DNA from: Gorillibacterium timonense
Lineage (GTDB): Bacteria > Bacillota > Bacilli > Paenibacillales > NBRC-103111
DNA length: 64,000 nt
Direction: 5' to 3'
Assembly: GCF_001457415.1 (NCBI RefSeq)
Contig: NZ_LN881724.1
Coordinates: 1,798,001-1,862,000, forward strand
Shown: positions 9,508 through 18,289 of the stretch, in pieces
How positions within the stretch are numbered: the first letter of the stretch is position 1
Layout of the letters: every line of letters starts with the position of its first letter
Notes under the pieces: generated by a model
Seen by the model: the letters and a program-made list of their open reading frames with translations, nothing else
Told to the model about the DNA's origin: nothing
Database searches by the model: none
Program-made: the position numbers and the translations under genes

Positions 9508-11484
9508 TTAAGGATACACTTTGGCCGGATCGCGGCTCGGAAGCGGCAGGAACAGCAGGTTCACCGGCAGGTTGGACCCAAGACCGGTCATGAACGTCAT
9601 CTCAACCGTTTCGTCCTCATTGCCCGTTCGGTAAAGCACGCATACTTGATTCGGATTGGTCAGCATGCTTTCGTCCGTTACCGAGACGACCTTGCCGTTG
9701 ACTTCCGTAACGCCTGCGAACAATCCGCCGCGAGCATTTATGGCAATCATCGTATTGGCTTTGACCTTCAAGGTAGCACGGTACAGAATGCCATAATTGC
9801 CACCGCTGTTCTCCGTACGTCCGGTCAGCATGTCGGCTCCGAACATGTACGGATCGCGCTTGTTGTCCCCATACAGGATGCGATCCGCTTGTTCACCCAA
9901 AGTCTGCTTGACATAGAACGTCCGATCCGCGCCCATGAAGGTACCGCGCACATGGCCGTCCCGATCCAGGGGCTTCAGCGTGGGCAAGGTTAAGAGCGGA
10001 TCGTCGCCATCCTTGACCACGAAAGCGGTCAGACGAATCGGAGAAGTCGTGTGCAGGTCAGCATGAATGGACAAAACATCTTTATAATTCAATGCGACGG
10101 AGCCGATGGAAGGCATGATGAGCTTGGTTTCTCCCGGCTTCAGCACCGTTTCGGTCTCCGTACCGGTAAGCCGATTTTCAAAATAGCGGGCGGCGGCGAC
10201 TTTACCGGTATAAGCGCCAACCGGATTTGGACCGGCCTTCCCGGTCGCGCCAAGGGTGACGATCTCGGTCGTTTTCCCTTCATTGGTTGCAGCCAGGAAG
10301 ATGCGCAGAGGCTGTTGAACGGCGCTCTCATGGTAGATAAACATGCTGAGATTGCCTTCCTGAGAATCGCTGTACAGAATACCGGGCTGAGTCAGCCGTT
10401 CCGGGCTGTCCGAGATCATGAGTACTCGCTCGGTATCGGAATATTGGTAAGGAACGTCGGTCATTTTGAGGACGGTGCTGCCGACGATATCGAATTTTTT
10501 GCCGACAGGCGTAAACATCAGATTGAACTCGTCCTTGGTGTACATCACATCCGAAGTAACGGTGATGGTTCGGCTGTAATCGGAAGAGAATCCGTGCTTA
10601 TCTTCCACGCGAAGGCTGATGGTGTAGTCGCCCGCCGCAAAGAATGCGGGTTCGTTGTTCGTCCATTCGGTCTTGGTGATGGCATCCTCGTCATCGGTGG
10701 ACATATCGGTCAGGAAGATGGGCTCCCCGATCTTGTACGTCGTTTTATCCGTTTCAAAATAGGCATGCGGAGCTTCATTGGGAGGCTTAACCTGAACCGT
10801 AACCGAATAAGGAGCGCTCCAGCCGCCGGTAATGTCATAAACCGAATGGGTGACGGTGTACGTGCCCGCCTCGGGGAAGATGGTCTCATTCCCCATCCAT
10901 TCTTCATCCAAGATGCGGCTCGGGTTCACCGATTTGCTCGTGTAAGTGACAGCGGTTTGTGTGGCATAAATTTCTTTCGGAGACACTTCGAACTCGGCTG
11001 TCGCTTTTTTCTGCCCCCAAGCGAGAGTCAGCGTTTTGCCGCTAGCCGTGAGTGTCGATCCGGTCGCTTGCGCCCAGGCTCTCACCGGGATCATCGTAAC
11101 TCCGCTTTTCTCATAAACTTTGCCGGTGAAGGCGACGGGAGTGCCGTTCAGGCGATAAGCGGATGTGCCCGTTTTGAAGCGCAGTTCTTTGCCTTCTCCT
11201 GTAACGACCGCTTCCTTAGAGGTTCCGTCAAAACGGATGGAATAGCCATAGCGGGCCGTTAAAGTCTTGAGAGGAGCGTACGTGACACCGGATTGAACCA
11301 CCGTCGGAAGAGCGGAGGAAAAGGTGGTTCCGTTCAAGGAAACCTTGGCCTGATTGACATAAAGAGTCAATATGTACTCCGGCACAATGCCAACCGCATG
11401 CACAGGTGGTACACTCGTGAGCAGGAGGGTCAGCATCAACAATACGGGAAGAACGCGTTTGAATAGTCTGGCTGTTGCTTTCAT
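9508..11484 (-). CDS. Secreted protein with copper amine oxidase N-terminal (stalk) domain and PKD-like domains
   Basis: About 658 residues. A signal peptide (basic start, VLPVLLMLTLLLTS, cleavage near VHAVG) is followed by a copper-amine-oxidase-N-like stalk domain (residues 35-155, with TYAPLKTL and MIPVRAWAQ) that is common in Paenibacillaceae surface proteins. Two PKD/Big-like beta-sandwich segments follow (ending in SVTVQV and TITVTS), then a roughly 300-residue C-terminal region with no recognised family. No LPXTG motif or SLH domain is visible, so release or non-covalent wall binding is inferred. The ATG at 11484 is best placed after AAGGAG; 11487 and 11508 are alternatives. Confidence 0.75.
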   Translation of the reverse strand: MKATARLFKRVLPVLLMLTLLLTSVPPVHAVGIVPEYILTLYVNQAKVSLNGTTFSSALPTVVQSGVTYAPLKTLTARYGYSIRFDGTSKEAVVTGEGKELRFKTGTSAYRLNGTPVAFTGKVYEKSGVTMIPVRAWAQATGSTLTASGKTLTLAWGQKKATAEFEVSPKEIYATQTAVTYTSKSVNPSRILDEEWMGNETIFPEAGTYTVTHSVYDITGGWSAPYSVTVQVKPPNEAPHAYFETDKTTYKIGEPIFLTDMSTDDEDAITKTEWTNNEPAFFAAGDYTISLRVEDKHGFSSDYSRTITVTSDVMYTKDEFNLMFTPVGKKFDIVGSTVLKMTDVPYQYSDTERVLMISDSPERLTQPGILYSDSQEGNLSMFIYHESAVQQPLRIFLAATNEGKTTEIVTLGATGKAGPNPVGAYTGKVAAARYFENRLTGTETETVLKPGETKLIMPSIGSVALNYKDVLSIHADLHTTSPIRLTAFVVKDGDDPLLTLPTLKPLDRDGHVRGTFMGADRTFYVKQTLGEQADRILYGDNKRDPYMFGADMLTGRTENSGGNYGILYRATLKVKANTMIAINARGGLFAGVTEVNGKVVSVTDESMLTNPNQVCVLYRTGNEDETVEMTFMTGLGSNLPVNLLFLPLPSRDPAKVYP

Positions 11485-11766
11485 CATACTCTCCTTCTGT
11501 GATTTCATTTTGGATGAATGAGGAATTTTGGCGACATTGGATAGACGAAGTTCCGAAGAAAAAGTTGCGTTTTTGTAAATTATCCATCACATTTGTACTA
11601 AACCTGTTTTTAAAGCGGCTTGCGAACGGCTCAACTTGAATATTTCGCCCGATGGACGCTCCACGATCCGAATGCTCCGGCGTTTCTTCTCGTCTGATCC
11701 ATACGTCTTAGCAGTTTGATTACACGTTCTATTGTAGAAAGCAACCCAGTTGAAGCGCTTGGAGTG

Positions 11767-13880
11767 ATGAAAGTGTCGGCTATGCCGATTGATCCGGTAT
11801 TGCCGGAATTGTGCAGGATGCTGCGGGACCCGGGGATGGCGGTGCTCGTTGCTCCCCCGGGAGCCGGGAAAACCACGCAGGTCCCGCTCGCGCTCTTAAC
11901 CGAACCCTGGCTCGACGGCAAGAAGCTTCTTATGCTTGAACCGCGCCGATTAGCGGCCCGCAGCGCCGCCCGCTACATGGCAAGCAAGCTCGGAGAGCAA
12001 GTTGGGGAAACCATTGGCTATCGAGTTCGTATGGATACACGTACGGGTCCTTCTACCCGAATTGAAGTGGTCACAGAAGGTGTTCTCACGCGCATGCTGC
12101 AGGATGACCCCAGTTTGGAAGGAGTTGGGGGCGTCCTGTTCGATGAATTTCATGAACGAAATCTGCATGCCGATCTCGGGCTTGCTCTTTGTTTACAGTC
12201 GCGCGAGCTTCTGCGCGAAGATTTGCGCCTGGTCGTGATGTCCGCAACTCTGGAGCCGGAGCCGGTTGCTCTGCTGATGGGAGGAGCGCCAGTTCTCGTT
12301 AGCAGCGGACGATCTTATCCGGTCGATACCGTCTACCGGGAGCGGCCGCTGGAGGGCGGATTCGGCGCTTTGGAAACGGCGGTTGCCCGTACCGTTCTGA
12401 CCGCGCTCGATCAGCATCCCGGGGATGCGCTTGTCTTCCTTCCCGGATTGGCCGAAATCCGCCGGACGGAAGAACGGCTGACCGAATGGTTGGCTGATGG
12501 ACGAAGAGGTCCGGTTCTCCTTGCTCCGCTGTATGGCGACCTGAGCTCGGAGGAGCAGGATCGGGCCTTGACACCCGCCTCTCCGGGAATGCGCAAGGTC
12601 GTCCTCGCCACCTCGATCGCCGAGACGAGCCTTACGGTGGAAGGGGTGCGCATCGTCGTGGACAGCGGCTTAATGCGCGTGTCCCGCTTCTCCCCCCGAA
12701 CGGGGATGACGCGGCTCGTCACCGTACCCGTCTCGGGACCGGCCGCCGATCAGCGGCGCGGGCGAGCGGGGCGCGTAGCCCCGGGCGTCTGCTACCGCTT
12801 ATGGACGGCGGACGAACAGAGTCGCCTCGCCCCGCGCAGCACACCGGAGATGCACGAAGCGGACCTCGCGCCGCTCGCGCTTGAGCTGGCCGCCTGGGGC
12901 GCGTGCCGTCCGAGGAAGAGGAGGCGAGCGGGCTCCTGCTCGCCTTCGCGTACCCGGACCGGATCGCCGAACGGCAGGACGGCGGACGCTATCGCTTGTC
13001 CGGCGGGCGCGGTGCCGTTCTTCCCGGTCCGCAGGTGCTGTCCGCCTCGCGTTACCTCGTCGTGGCGGACTTGGACGATCGGGGCAGCGACGGACGAATC
13101 CGTCTCGCCGCCCCCTTGTCCGAGCAGGAGATCGCGGAGCATGCCGCCGAGCTCATCCATGAAGAGGCCGCGATCGAATGGGACCCGGCCGCTCAAGCCG
13201 TTCGCGCACGTCAGCGGCGCTGCTTGGGGGCGCTCGTCCTGCGGGAAGCGCCGCTGCCCTCCCCCGATCCGGAGCGGGTGCAAGCCGCTCTGCTCGCGGG
13301 AATCCGTCTGACCGGCCTGGATATTCTTCTTTGGTCGAAGGGAACCCGGCAATGGGTGGACCGGGTTCATTTTCTCGGCAGGCTGGACCCGGATTGGCCC
13401 GACGTATCGTCGGAGGGGCTGCTTGCCACGCTGCCCGATTGGCTGGGGCCGCATCTCACCGGAATGAAGAGCCGATCGGATTTAAACCGTCTCCATCTGC
13501 AGGCCGCTTTGAATTCCTTGCTCCCTTGGAGCAAACAGCGATTGTTGGATGAATGGGCGCCCACGCATCTCGTTGTCCCGAGCGGATCTCGAATCCCAGT
13601 CGATTACAGCGACCCTGAATCTCCTGTTCTTGCCGTACGCCTGCAAGAAGTGTTCGGGTTGAAGGAGACTCCGCGAATCGGCAACGGTCGAGTCCCGGTG
13701 CTGCTCCATCTGCTGTCGCCGGCGCAGCGTCCGGTTCAAGTGACTCGTGATCTCGCGAGCTTTTGGCAATCCGGTTATTTCGAGGTGAAGAAGGATCTGA
13801 AGGGTAGGTACCCGAAGCATTATTGGCCTGATGACCCGACCGCCGCCATACCGACAAACCGTGTTCGCCCGCGAAGCTGA
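11767..13880 (+). pseudogene. hrpB: ATP-dependent RNA helicase HrpB, disrupted by internal deletion and frameshift
   Basis: The first part (reading frame 11767 to about 12900) has intact DEAH-helicase motifs: APPGAGKTTQ (Walker A), DEFHERN, SATLEPE, TSIAETSLTVEGV and QRRGRAGR. Shortly after LALELAAWGA the frame shifts. The continuation (12903-13880) starts at LLLAFAYPDRIAER and runs to the family C-terminus, YPKHYWPDDPTAA. In HrpB proteins roughly 140-170 residues (the winged-helix/ratchet region) normally lie between these points, and here they are absent. The combined length is about 700 residues against 820-850. The first frame alone runs on to 13311 in nonsense sequence. It could be real decay or an assembly error in this very GC-rich stretch. 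Confidence 0.75.
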
Positions 13881-13961
13881 TATATTTCGCAATCTCGCTT
13901 ATGACTGGTACGCTGTCATCCTTAATCGTTGGATACATGGGAGTAGCAAGGAGGGGTGTGG

Positions 13962-14789
13962 GTGGACCGCATGGCATTTTTGATTCTGACAGAACAGGAG
14001 ACCCTCCTGCCGGTATATTCGAAGAGCGTCGGTCATTGGGATCATCAGGAGAAGACAGTACGCAAGGAGGGATACCCTTCCTTCCAATGGCTGTTCTGCA
14101 GCTCGGGCAGCGGTGTCCTTCGCGTTCGGGAGGAAGAAATCCCGGTGCTTCCCGGTACGGGCATGTTTCTGTATCCCCATGAGCCTCATGAATATGAAGG
14201 CATCGAACCGTGGGAAGTGGATTGGATTACCCTATATGGGCCCCAGGTAGAGCCGCTTGCAAAGCTGGCAGGTCTGACCCGATCCGGGGTGTACAAGGTT
14301 CAGCAGCCGGCTCCGCTGCTCGCCCACCTTCGCAGCGCCCAAGCCATCGCGCTGTCCAACCGGCCGCTCATCGGGCTCGAATGCTCGAAGGCTGCCTATT
14401 CGCTTCTCCTGGACATGACACGTTACCTAAGCTGGGGTTCCACCGGCAGTCATGAGAGCGGCTCGGAACGGCTTCAGCCTGTTTTCGACTATATGGAAAC
14501 CCATTACCCGCTCCCCGTTACGCTGGAAGAATTGGCGGAGGTGATCGGCGTGTCGGCTAAACATTTTTGCTTGATCTTTCGCCGCACAGTCAAGATGCGT
14601 CCGATGGAATATTTAAACTTGCTGCGCATCCGCAAAAGCAAAGAAATCATGCTGCAGGAACGAAATCTCCCGCTTAAAGAGATAGCGGGAATGGTTGGCT
14701 TCGAGACGCCGGGTTATTTTAGCCTTCTATTCAAAAAAGCCGAGGGCATGACCCCGGATCTGTTCCGCAGGTTAAATCGATTATCCTAA
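13962..14789 (+). CDS. AraC-family transcriptional regulator
   Basis: About 275 residues. An N-terminal cupin-like ligand-binding half (FQWLFCSSGSGVLRV, PHEPHEYEG) is followed by two helix-turn-helix motifs in the C-terminal 100 residues (LEELAEVIGVSAKHFCLIFRR and LKEIAGMVGFETPGYFSLLFKK). Such regulators control sugar use or stress genes; no target is evident, as the next gene (YueI-like) is only about 20 bases downstream and unrelated. Candidate starts are GTG 13956, GTG 13962 and ATG 13971; 13962 has the best spacing from AAGGAGGGG. Confidence 0.85.
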   Translation: MDRMAFLILTEQETLLPVYSKSVGHWDHQEKTVRKEGYPSFQWLFCSSGSGVLRVREEEIPVLPGTGMFLYPHEPHEYEGIEPWEVDWITLYGPQVEPLAKLAGLTRSGVYKVQQPAPLLAHLRSAQAIALSNRPLIGLECSKAAYSLLLDMTRYLSWGSTGSHESGSERLQPVFDYMETHYPLPVTLEELAEVIGVSAKHFCLIFRRTVKMRPMEYLNLLRIRKSKEIMLQERNLPLKEIAGMVGFETPGYFSLLFKKAEGMTPDLFRRLNRLS

Positions 14790-14810
14790 TCCCGAGAAGG
14801 AGGAATTTGT

Positions 14811-15452
14811 ATGCCGCCAGAGGAGCAAAACGGTAAGCAAAAAACACCAGCCGTCACTCCAGAGGAACCATCCATCAACGAAACGGCAGCTTGGGCTGCC
14901 AGTCACAGCGCCCTTGAGCGAACACTGCAGGCCGGAATTCATGGGGCTCCCGAGCTGCGCCGAGATGAGAAGCGTTATTTTCTTGGAGAGTTTCGTGAGC
15001 GGGTGCTCAAGGTTTTGACGAAGAAACAGATGGCGGAGCCAGAAATCTATGAAGAAATCCGCGTTGCCTTGACAGATCCTCGAGCAGATAAGCTTATCAT
15101 CGACGGGAGCACACCGGATCGGCACAACGACAAATATGAGCACCTGGCCGCTTCCCTCGGCAAACAAAGCACCACTCGCCGGGATTCGGAATTTCAAGGG
15201 GATTTGGCGCTGGTGGTGGTCAGCGATCAAGCAGTCGATGTGCCTGATGAGGAGATTCGAATCAAGACGAGAGAAGAAAAGCTGAGGGACAAAGGAATCC
15301 CGGATCTCCTGATCCAAGCGGCGGGGAAAAAAATCTGCCTGAACTGCTACTCCCTCATCCAAGAGAAAGCTCCTGAAGAGAAGGGGCACTACCGCGTGAT
15401 GTCTATGCTGGACCGATTATTTGGCGAGAAATGTCCCGGTCACGAGGGATGA
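14811..15452 (+). CDS. YueI-family protein (DUF1694)
   Basis: A 213-residue protein with a charged, disordered N-terminal 40 residues and then the conserved DUF1694 block (ERTLQAGIHG, ELRRDEKRYFLGEFRERVLKVLTKKQM, RADKLIIDG). It is cytoplasmic and of unknown function. The C-terminal 40 residues include two Cys (CLNCYSL) that could bind metal; this is only suggestive. A strong GAAGGAGGAA site precedes the ATG. Confidence 0.8.
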   Translation: MPPEEQNGKQKTPAVTPEEPSINETAAWAASHSALERTLQAGIHGAPELRRDEKRYFLGEFRERVLKVLTKKQMAEPEIYEEIRVALTDPRADKLIIDGSTPDRHNDKYEHLAASLGKQSTTRRDSEFQGDLALVVVSDQAVDVPDEEIRIKTREEKLRDKGIPDLLIQAAGKKICLNCYSLIQEKAPEEKGHYRVMSMLDRLFGEKCPGHEG

Positions 15453-15563
15453 TCTTCATGGGGAAGTGGAGCGGGGAGTGGCGGGAAAATAAGACATCAT
15501 TCCATGACACAGATCTTTAAAACCTCTGTAACAGGAGGGAGTGTTACTGGCGATTTTCGTCCC

Positions 15564-15586
15564 TATGGGACGTTGATTGTCCCATA
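15564..15586. other. Inverted repeat upstream of the 91-aa gene
   Basis: TATGGGAC and GTCCCATA form perfect 8-bp arms around 7 bases. No T-run follows, so a terminator is unlikely; an operator or RNA stem is possible. The remaining 15453-15781 interval shows no convincing gene. Confidence 0.35.
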
Positions 15587-15781
15587 AATGTGACCGTTTT
15601 CACAAATAAAACCTAACAAATTTCCTTTGGCTCCTCGTTTTCGTTTCGGTTGAAAGGCAAATACAGAGCGGACTTGAGGTTCGCTATGAGAAAGTTTGAG
15701 AACGTTTTCTTTTTTCGCCGTGATACAAATCATTTCACGCCTTGATCCCTGTGCAGTACAATTTAAAACAGGGAGGCGATA

Positions 15782-16057
15782 ATGATGAAACAGTATTTTA
15801 TTCATGCCGATATGTTCGATGAAGATTACCAGCAGCTCTACGTTCGAGAAGAAAATGCCGTTCAAACTGAAACCGCTTACGAGTTGGTTCGCGAAGAGAC
15901 GCGTTCGGTTCTTCTTGTACCGAAATCGTCCTGTCTGGAAATCACCGAAGAAGAATACGGCCGCCTTAGGAGCTTGGGTGAAGGCTCCTCCGTTTTCGGA
16001 CGCGAGGCTTTTGCCGTCATCACCTCCAAGCTGGAGAAGGAGCTCCAATCCATATAG
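15782..16057 (+). CDS. Small conserved-looking hypothetical protein (91 aa)
   Basis: An acidic soluble protein, rich in Glu, with no signal peptide, membrane segment or recognised motif. A GGGAGGCG ribosome site precedes two consecutive ATG codons (15782 and 15785), and codon use matches the neighbours, so it is likely real. I do not recognise the family. It stands alone upstream of the Tad-like operon promoter; no functional link can be claimed. Confidence 0.65.
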   Translation: MMKQYFIHADMFDEDYQQLYVREENAVQTETAYELVREETRSVLLVPKSSCLEITEEEYGRLRSLGEGSSVFGREAFAVITSKLEKELQSI

Positions 16058-16101
16058 GCACTCCCCATTAGTCGCATAGTCACTCCTCAACAAGGAAGGT
16101 A

Positions 16102-16130
16102 TTTACAGATTGAGTGCAATCCGTTATAAT
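16102..16130 (+). promoter_or_regulatory. SigA-type promoter of the Tad-like operon
   Basis: TTTACA (16102-16107) and a perfect TATAAT (16125-16130) are separated by 17 bases. This is among the best vegetative promoters visible in the window and points into the pilus operon. Confidence 0.75.
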
Positions 16131-16166
16131 CGTCCACAAGAAGTTCCTCGTGGATAAGGATTGCAC
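16114..16166. other. Nested inverted repeat spanning the -10 region of the Tad-like operon
   Basis: GTGCAATCC (16114-16122) and GGATTGCAC (16158-16166) are perfect 9-bp arms. Inside them TCCAC and GTGGA form a second pair. The outer arms enclose the TATAAT box and the predicted transcription start, so it may be an operator or cruciform rather than an RNA stem. Confidence 0.45.
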
Positions 16167-16174
16167 GTTCAGGA

Positions 16175-16217
16175 AGCACCTGAATCAGCCGTTAGTGGCT
16201 GTTTGGGTGCTTTTTTT
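16175..16217 (+). terminator. Leader terminator/attenuator before the Tad-like operon
   Basis: AGCACC/GGTGCT and CAGCC/GGCTG form a two-part stem followed by seven T residues. It sits about 40 bases after the predicted start and ends about 36 bases before the first gene, so it could attenuate the operon. Confidence 0.6.
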
Positions 16218-16253
16218 GTTGTCTGCGAACAAGGACGGGAAAGGGGGATATCG

Positions 16254-17054
16254 GTGCGCAGGTGGATCATTGGAATTTCCGGAGCCTTGCTGATGGCATT
16301 ATCTGTTCTCGGGTATCTGCTGTTTATGAATCATCTCGAGCATAGCAAAAGCACGGTGGAGACCCTCATGCCGGTAAGGACCCTGCTCAGCGGTGAAGTT
16401 GTGGATGTCTCTCTCCTTCACTCCGTAACGGTTTCGTCGGCTGCTCATCGTGCGGATGCCGTGATGGATCCGAACGAGCTGATCGGCAAGCAGGTTGTCG
16501 TGCCGATTGGTCGAGATGAGGAATTTGCAGCCTGGAAGCTGTCCGAGGTGAAGCTGACGCCGATGACTGGCGAACGGTATTACAGTTTCAAAACCGACGC
16601 GGCAACCAACGTGAATAACATGGTCCGGCGCGGTGATCGCGTCGATGTCTGGGTGGAGTGGAAGGGACAGACAAGCGATCAGAGAGAAGAACGGATCACC
16701 GCGGTGAAAATCATTGAAAGCTTGCCAGTGGCTGGCGTAAAGACGGCGGAAGGGGTCGAGGTCGGAGACAAATTCGGAGTCGATTCGATGCTGGCGGGGG
16801 ATGCCGCCCAGCTTGCGTCATCGAGAGGTCGAGCTCCCGGCAAGCCGGAACTCAATACGTATATCATGAGCGACGAAGTATATGCCGCTTTTGCGGCGGC
16901 TTCCGTTCACGGGACGATCCGCCTCGCGCTGCCTAACCTGACGGAGGCGAACAGCGAGCCGGCGCGGGTCACGTCCGAATTCGCCGATTGGCTGGCGCAC
17001 AACGCCGTCAAACCCGAATTGCTCAATCTCGAATCGGAAGGAGTCAAACCATGA
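16254..17054 (+). CDS. SAF-domain protein, CpaB-like (Tad pilus assembly)
   Basis: About 266 residues. An N-terminal transmembrane anchor (WIIGISGALLMALSVLGYLLF) is followed by a SAF-type segment (TLMPVRTLLSGEVVDVSLLHSV, then VVVPIGRDEEFAAWKL) and an extracytoplasmic region with RRGDRVDVWVEW. CpaB/RcpC proteins use this fold to help pilus assembly at the envelope, and here it would be anchored in the cytoplasmic membrane facing the wall. GTG 16254 follows AAAGGGGGA and removes a spurious N-terminal extension. It is the first gene of the operon and its stop overlaps the next start (ATGA). Confidence 0.75.
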   Translation: MRRWIIGISGALLMALSVLGYLLFMNHLEHSKSTVETLMPVRTLLSGEVVDVSLLHSVTVSSAAHRADAVMDPNELIGKQVVVPIGRDEEFAAWKLSEVKLTPMTGERYYSFKTDAATNVNNMVRRGDRVDVWVEWKGQTSDQREERITAVKIIESLPVAGVKTAEGVEVGDKFGVDSMLAGDAAQLASSRGRAPGKPELNTYIMSDEVYAAFAAASVHGTIRLALPNLTEANSEPARVTSEFADWLAHNAVKPELLNLESEGVKP

Positions 17055-18271
17055 AGCTGTTAGTGGGAACGCGAAACCCGGATGCGTATTTGCGGCTGAT
17101 GGATGTCAAGCCTGGTTTGTTCCAAGTTCATACTGCAGCAAGCCGCGAGCAATTGCTGTTTCGCATGGAAGAGAAGTTTGATCATATTGCTGTCGATCTT
17201 CAGCTTTTTGCAGACGGGTACCCCTGGGATGTCATTCGCGAGCTGTCGGTCCACAGATGCGGCGCGGAATTGACCGTGATCCCCGACGGTCGCGTGTACG
17301 ATTCCCTTTTTCTCGAGGTACTGACTCGTCTCGCTGCAGAGGCGGACATATCCGTCCTGTCGCTTGCGTTGTCTGCCGAGGAAGCAGCAGCCCAATTCTA
17401 TGACCGATTGGGGCTGCCTGAGCCTTCCGCGTTGGCGAGACTGGACGGAAAGGTGATTGCGGTCTGGTCTGCAGCGAGCGGAGACGGGGCGTCAACGGTG
17501 GCGGTCAATACGGCCCTTACTCTCGCGGCGAACAGCGAGCTCAGCATCGGCCTGCTCGATTTGAACCTGAAGAACCCTACCTTGAGCGCCAACCTGAACC
17601 TGAAAGCGGCCACTGCCACCAACGTGAAGCTTCGGCCGCGCTTGCAGACGCAATCCCTTACTGCGGATGAACTGCTGGCAGGCTGCATCACAAATTCGAA
17701 GCTGAGGCGGCTGTTCATCCTTCCGGGAAGTCCCCGCAGAGATTCCGCCGCGGATTTCACGCCGGAGATGATCGATCGCCTGTTGACGGTATCGCGGAAA
17801 GCCTTCGATTTGACGCTGCTAGATCTCAACGGTTATCCGGACAATGCCGCTACGGTTTGCGGGGTGCGCGGCGCAGATGTGCGCTGGCTGGTCACGCGTC
17901 CTCGATATGACTCTTACCGAATCAGCTGGAGTGAATGGTATGCCTGCTATTGGAAGTACTGCGGCTTGAAGACGAGCGACATCCGCTTTGTCATGAATCA
18001 GTCGCTAGGCAAGGGAGAAGCGGCCGCCGCATCCGCACATCTGAACATGGAGATGGCGGCGGAGCTGCCGATGCTGCCCCTGGAGCTCGGAGCCAAAGCG
18101 GTGGATGAAGGAGTGCCGTTTTACAATCAGCCCGGAGCTGAAAGCTTCAACGAAGCCGTCTCCCGGCTAGCGGCCGAAGCCGCGGGTGCTGCGGGAATCG
18201 AAATGGAATCGAAGCCGGTGCGCAGGAAACACCTGTGGCAGCGCTTTGGTCGCCGCATCGCCTGGGATTGA
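17051..18271 (+). CDS. CpaE/TadZ-like ATPase with degenerate Walker A
   Basis: About 406 residues. A receiver-like N-terminal region (residues 1-120) precedes a MinD/ParA-like domain. At the P-loop the protein reads ASGDGASTVAVN where KGGxGKTTxAVN is expected, so both lysines are missing. The segments IGLLDLNLKNPTLSANLNL and FDLTLLDLNGYPDN follow the ParA pattern but with altered Asp motifs. TadZ/CpaE places the Tad apparatus at its site in the cell; ATP hydrolysis here is doubtful. The start overlaps the previous stop, showing translational coupling. Confidence 0.75.
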   Translation: MKLLVGTRNPDAYLRLMDVKPGLFQVHTAASREQLLFRMEEKFDHIAVDLQLFADGYPWDVIRELSVHRCGAELTVIPDGRVYDSLFLEVLTRLAAEADISVLSLALSAEEAAAQFYDRLGLPEPSALARLDGKVIAVWSAASGDGASTVAVNTALTLAANSELSIGLLDLNLKNPTLSANLNLKAATATNVKLRPRLQTQSLTADELLAGCITNSKLRRLFILPGSPRRDSAADFTPEMIDRLLTVSRKAFDLTLLDLNGYPDNAATVCGVRGADVRWLVTRPRYDSYRISWSEWYACYWKYCGLKTSDIRFVMNQSLGKGEAAAASAHLNMEMAAELPMLPLELGAKAVDEGVPFYNQPGAESFNEAVSRLAAEAAGAAGIEMESKPVRRKHLWQRFGRRIAWD

Positions 18272-18289
18272 TCGGACAGGAGTGAAATC

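Noticed and set aside
10051..11262. 403-codon open frame on the plus strand opposite the stalk-domain gene
   Set aside because: The minus-strand protein has a signal peptide, a known domain and a ribosome site; the plus frame is its shadow.
12792..13454. 220-codon open frame on the minus strand inside hrpB
   Set aside because: It is antisense to conserved HrpB sequence, in a very GC-rich stretch where stop codons are rare, and has no ribosome site or recognisable motif.
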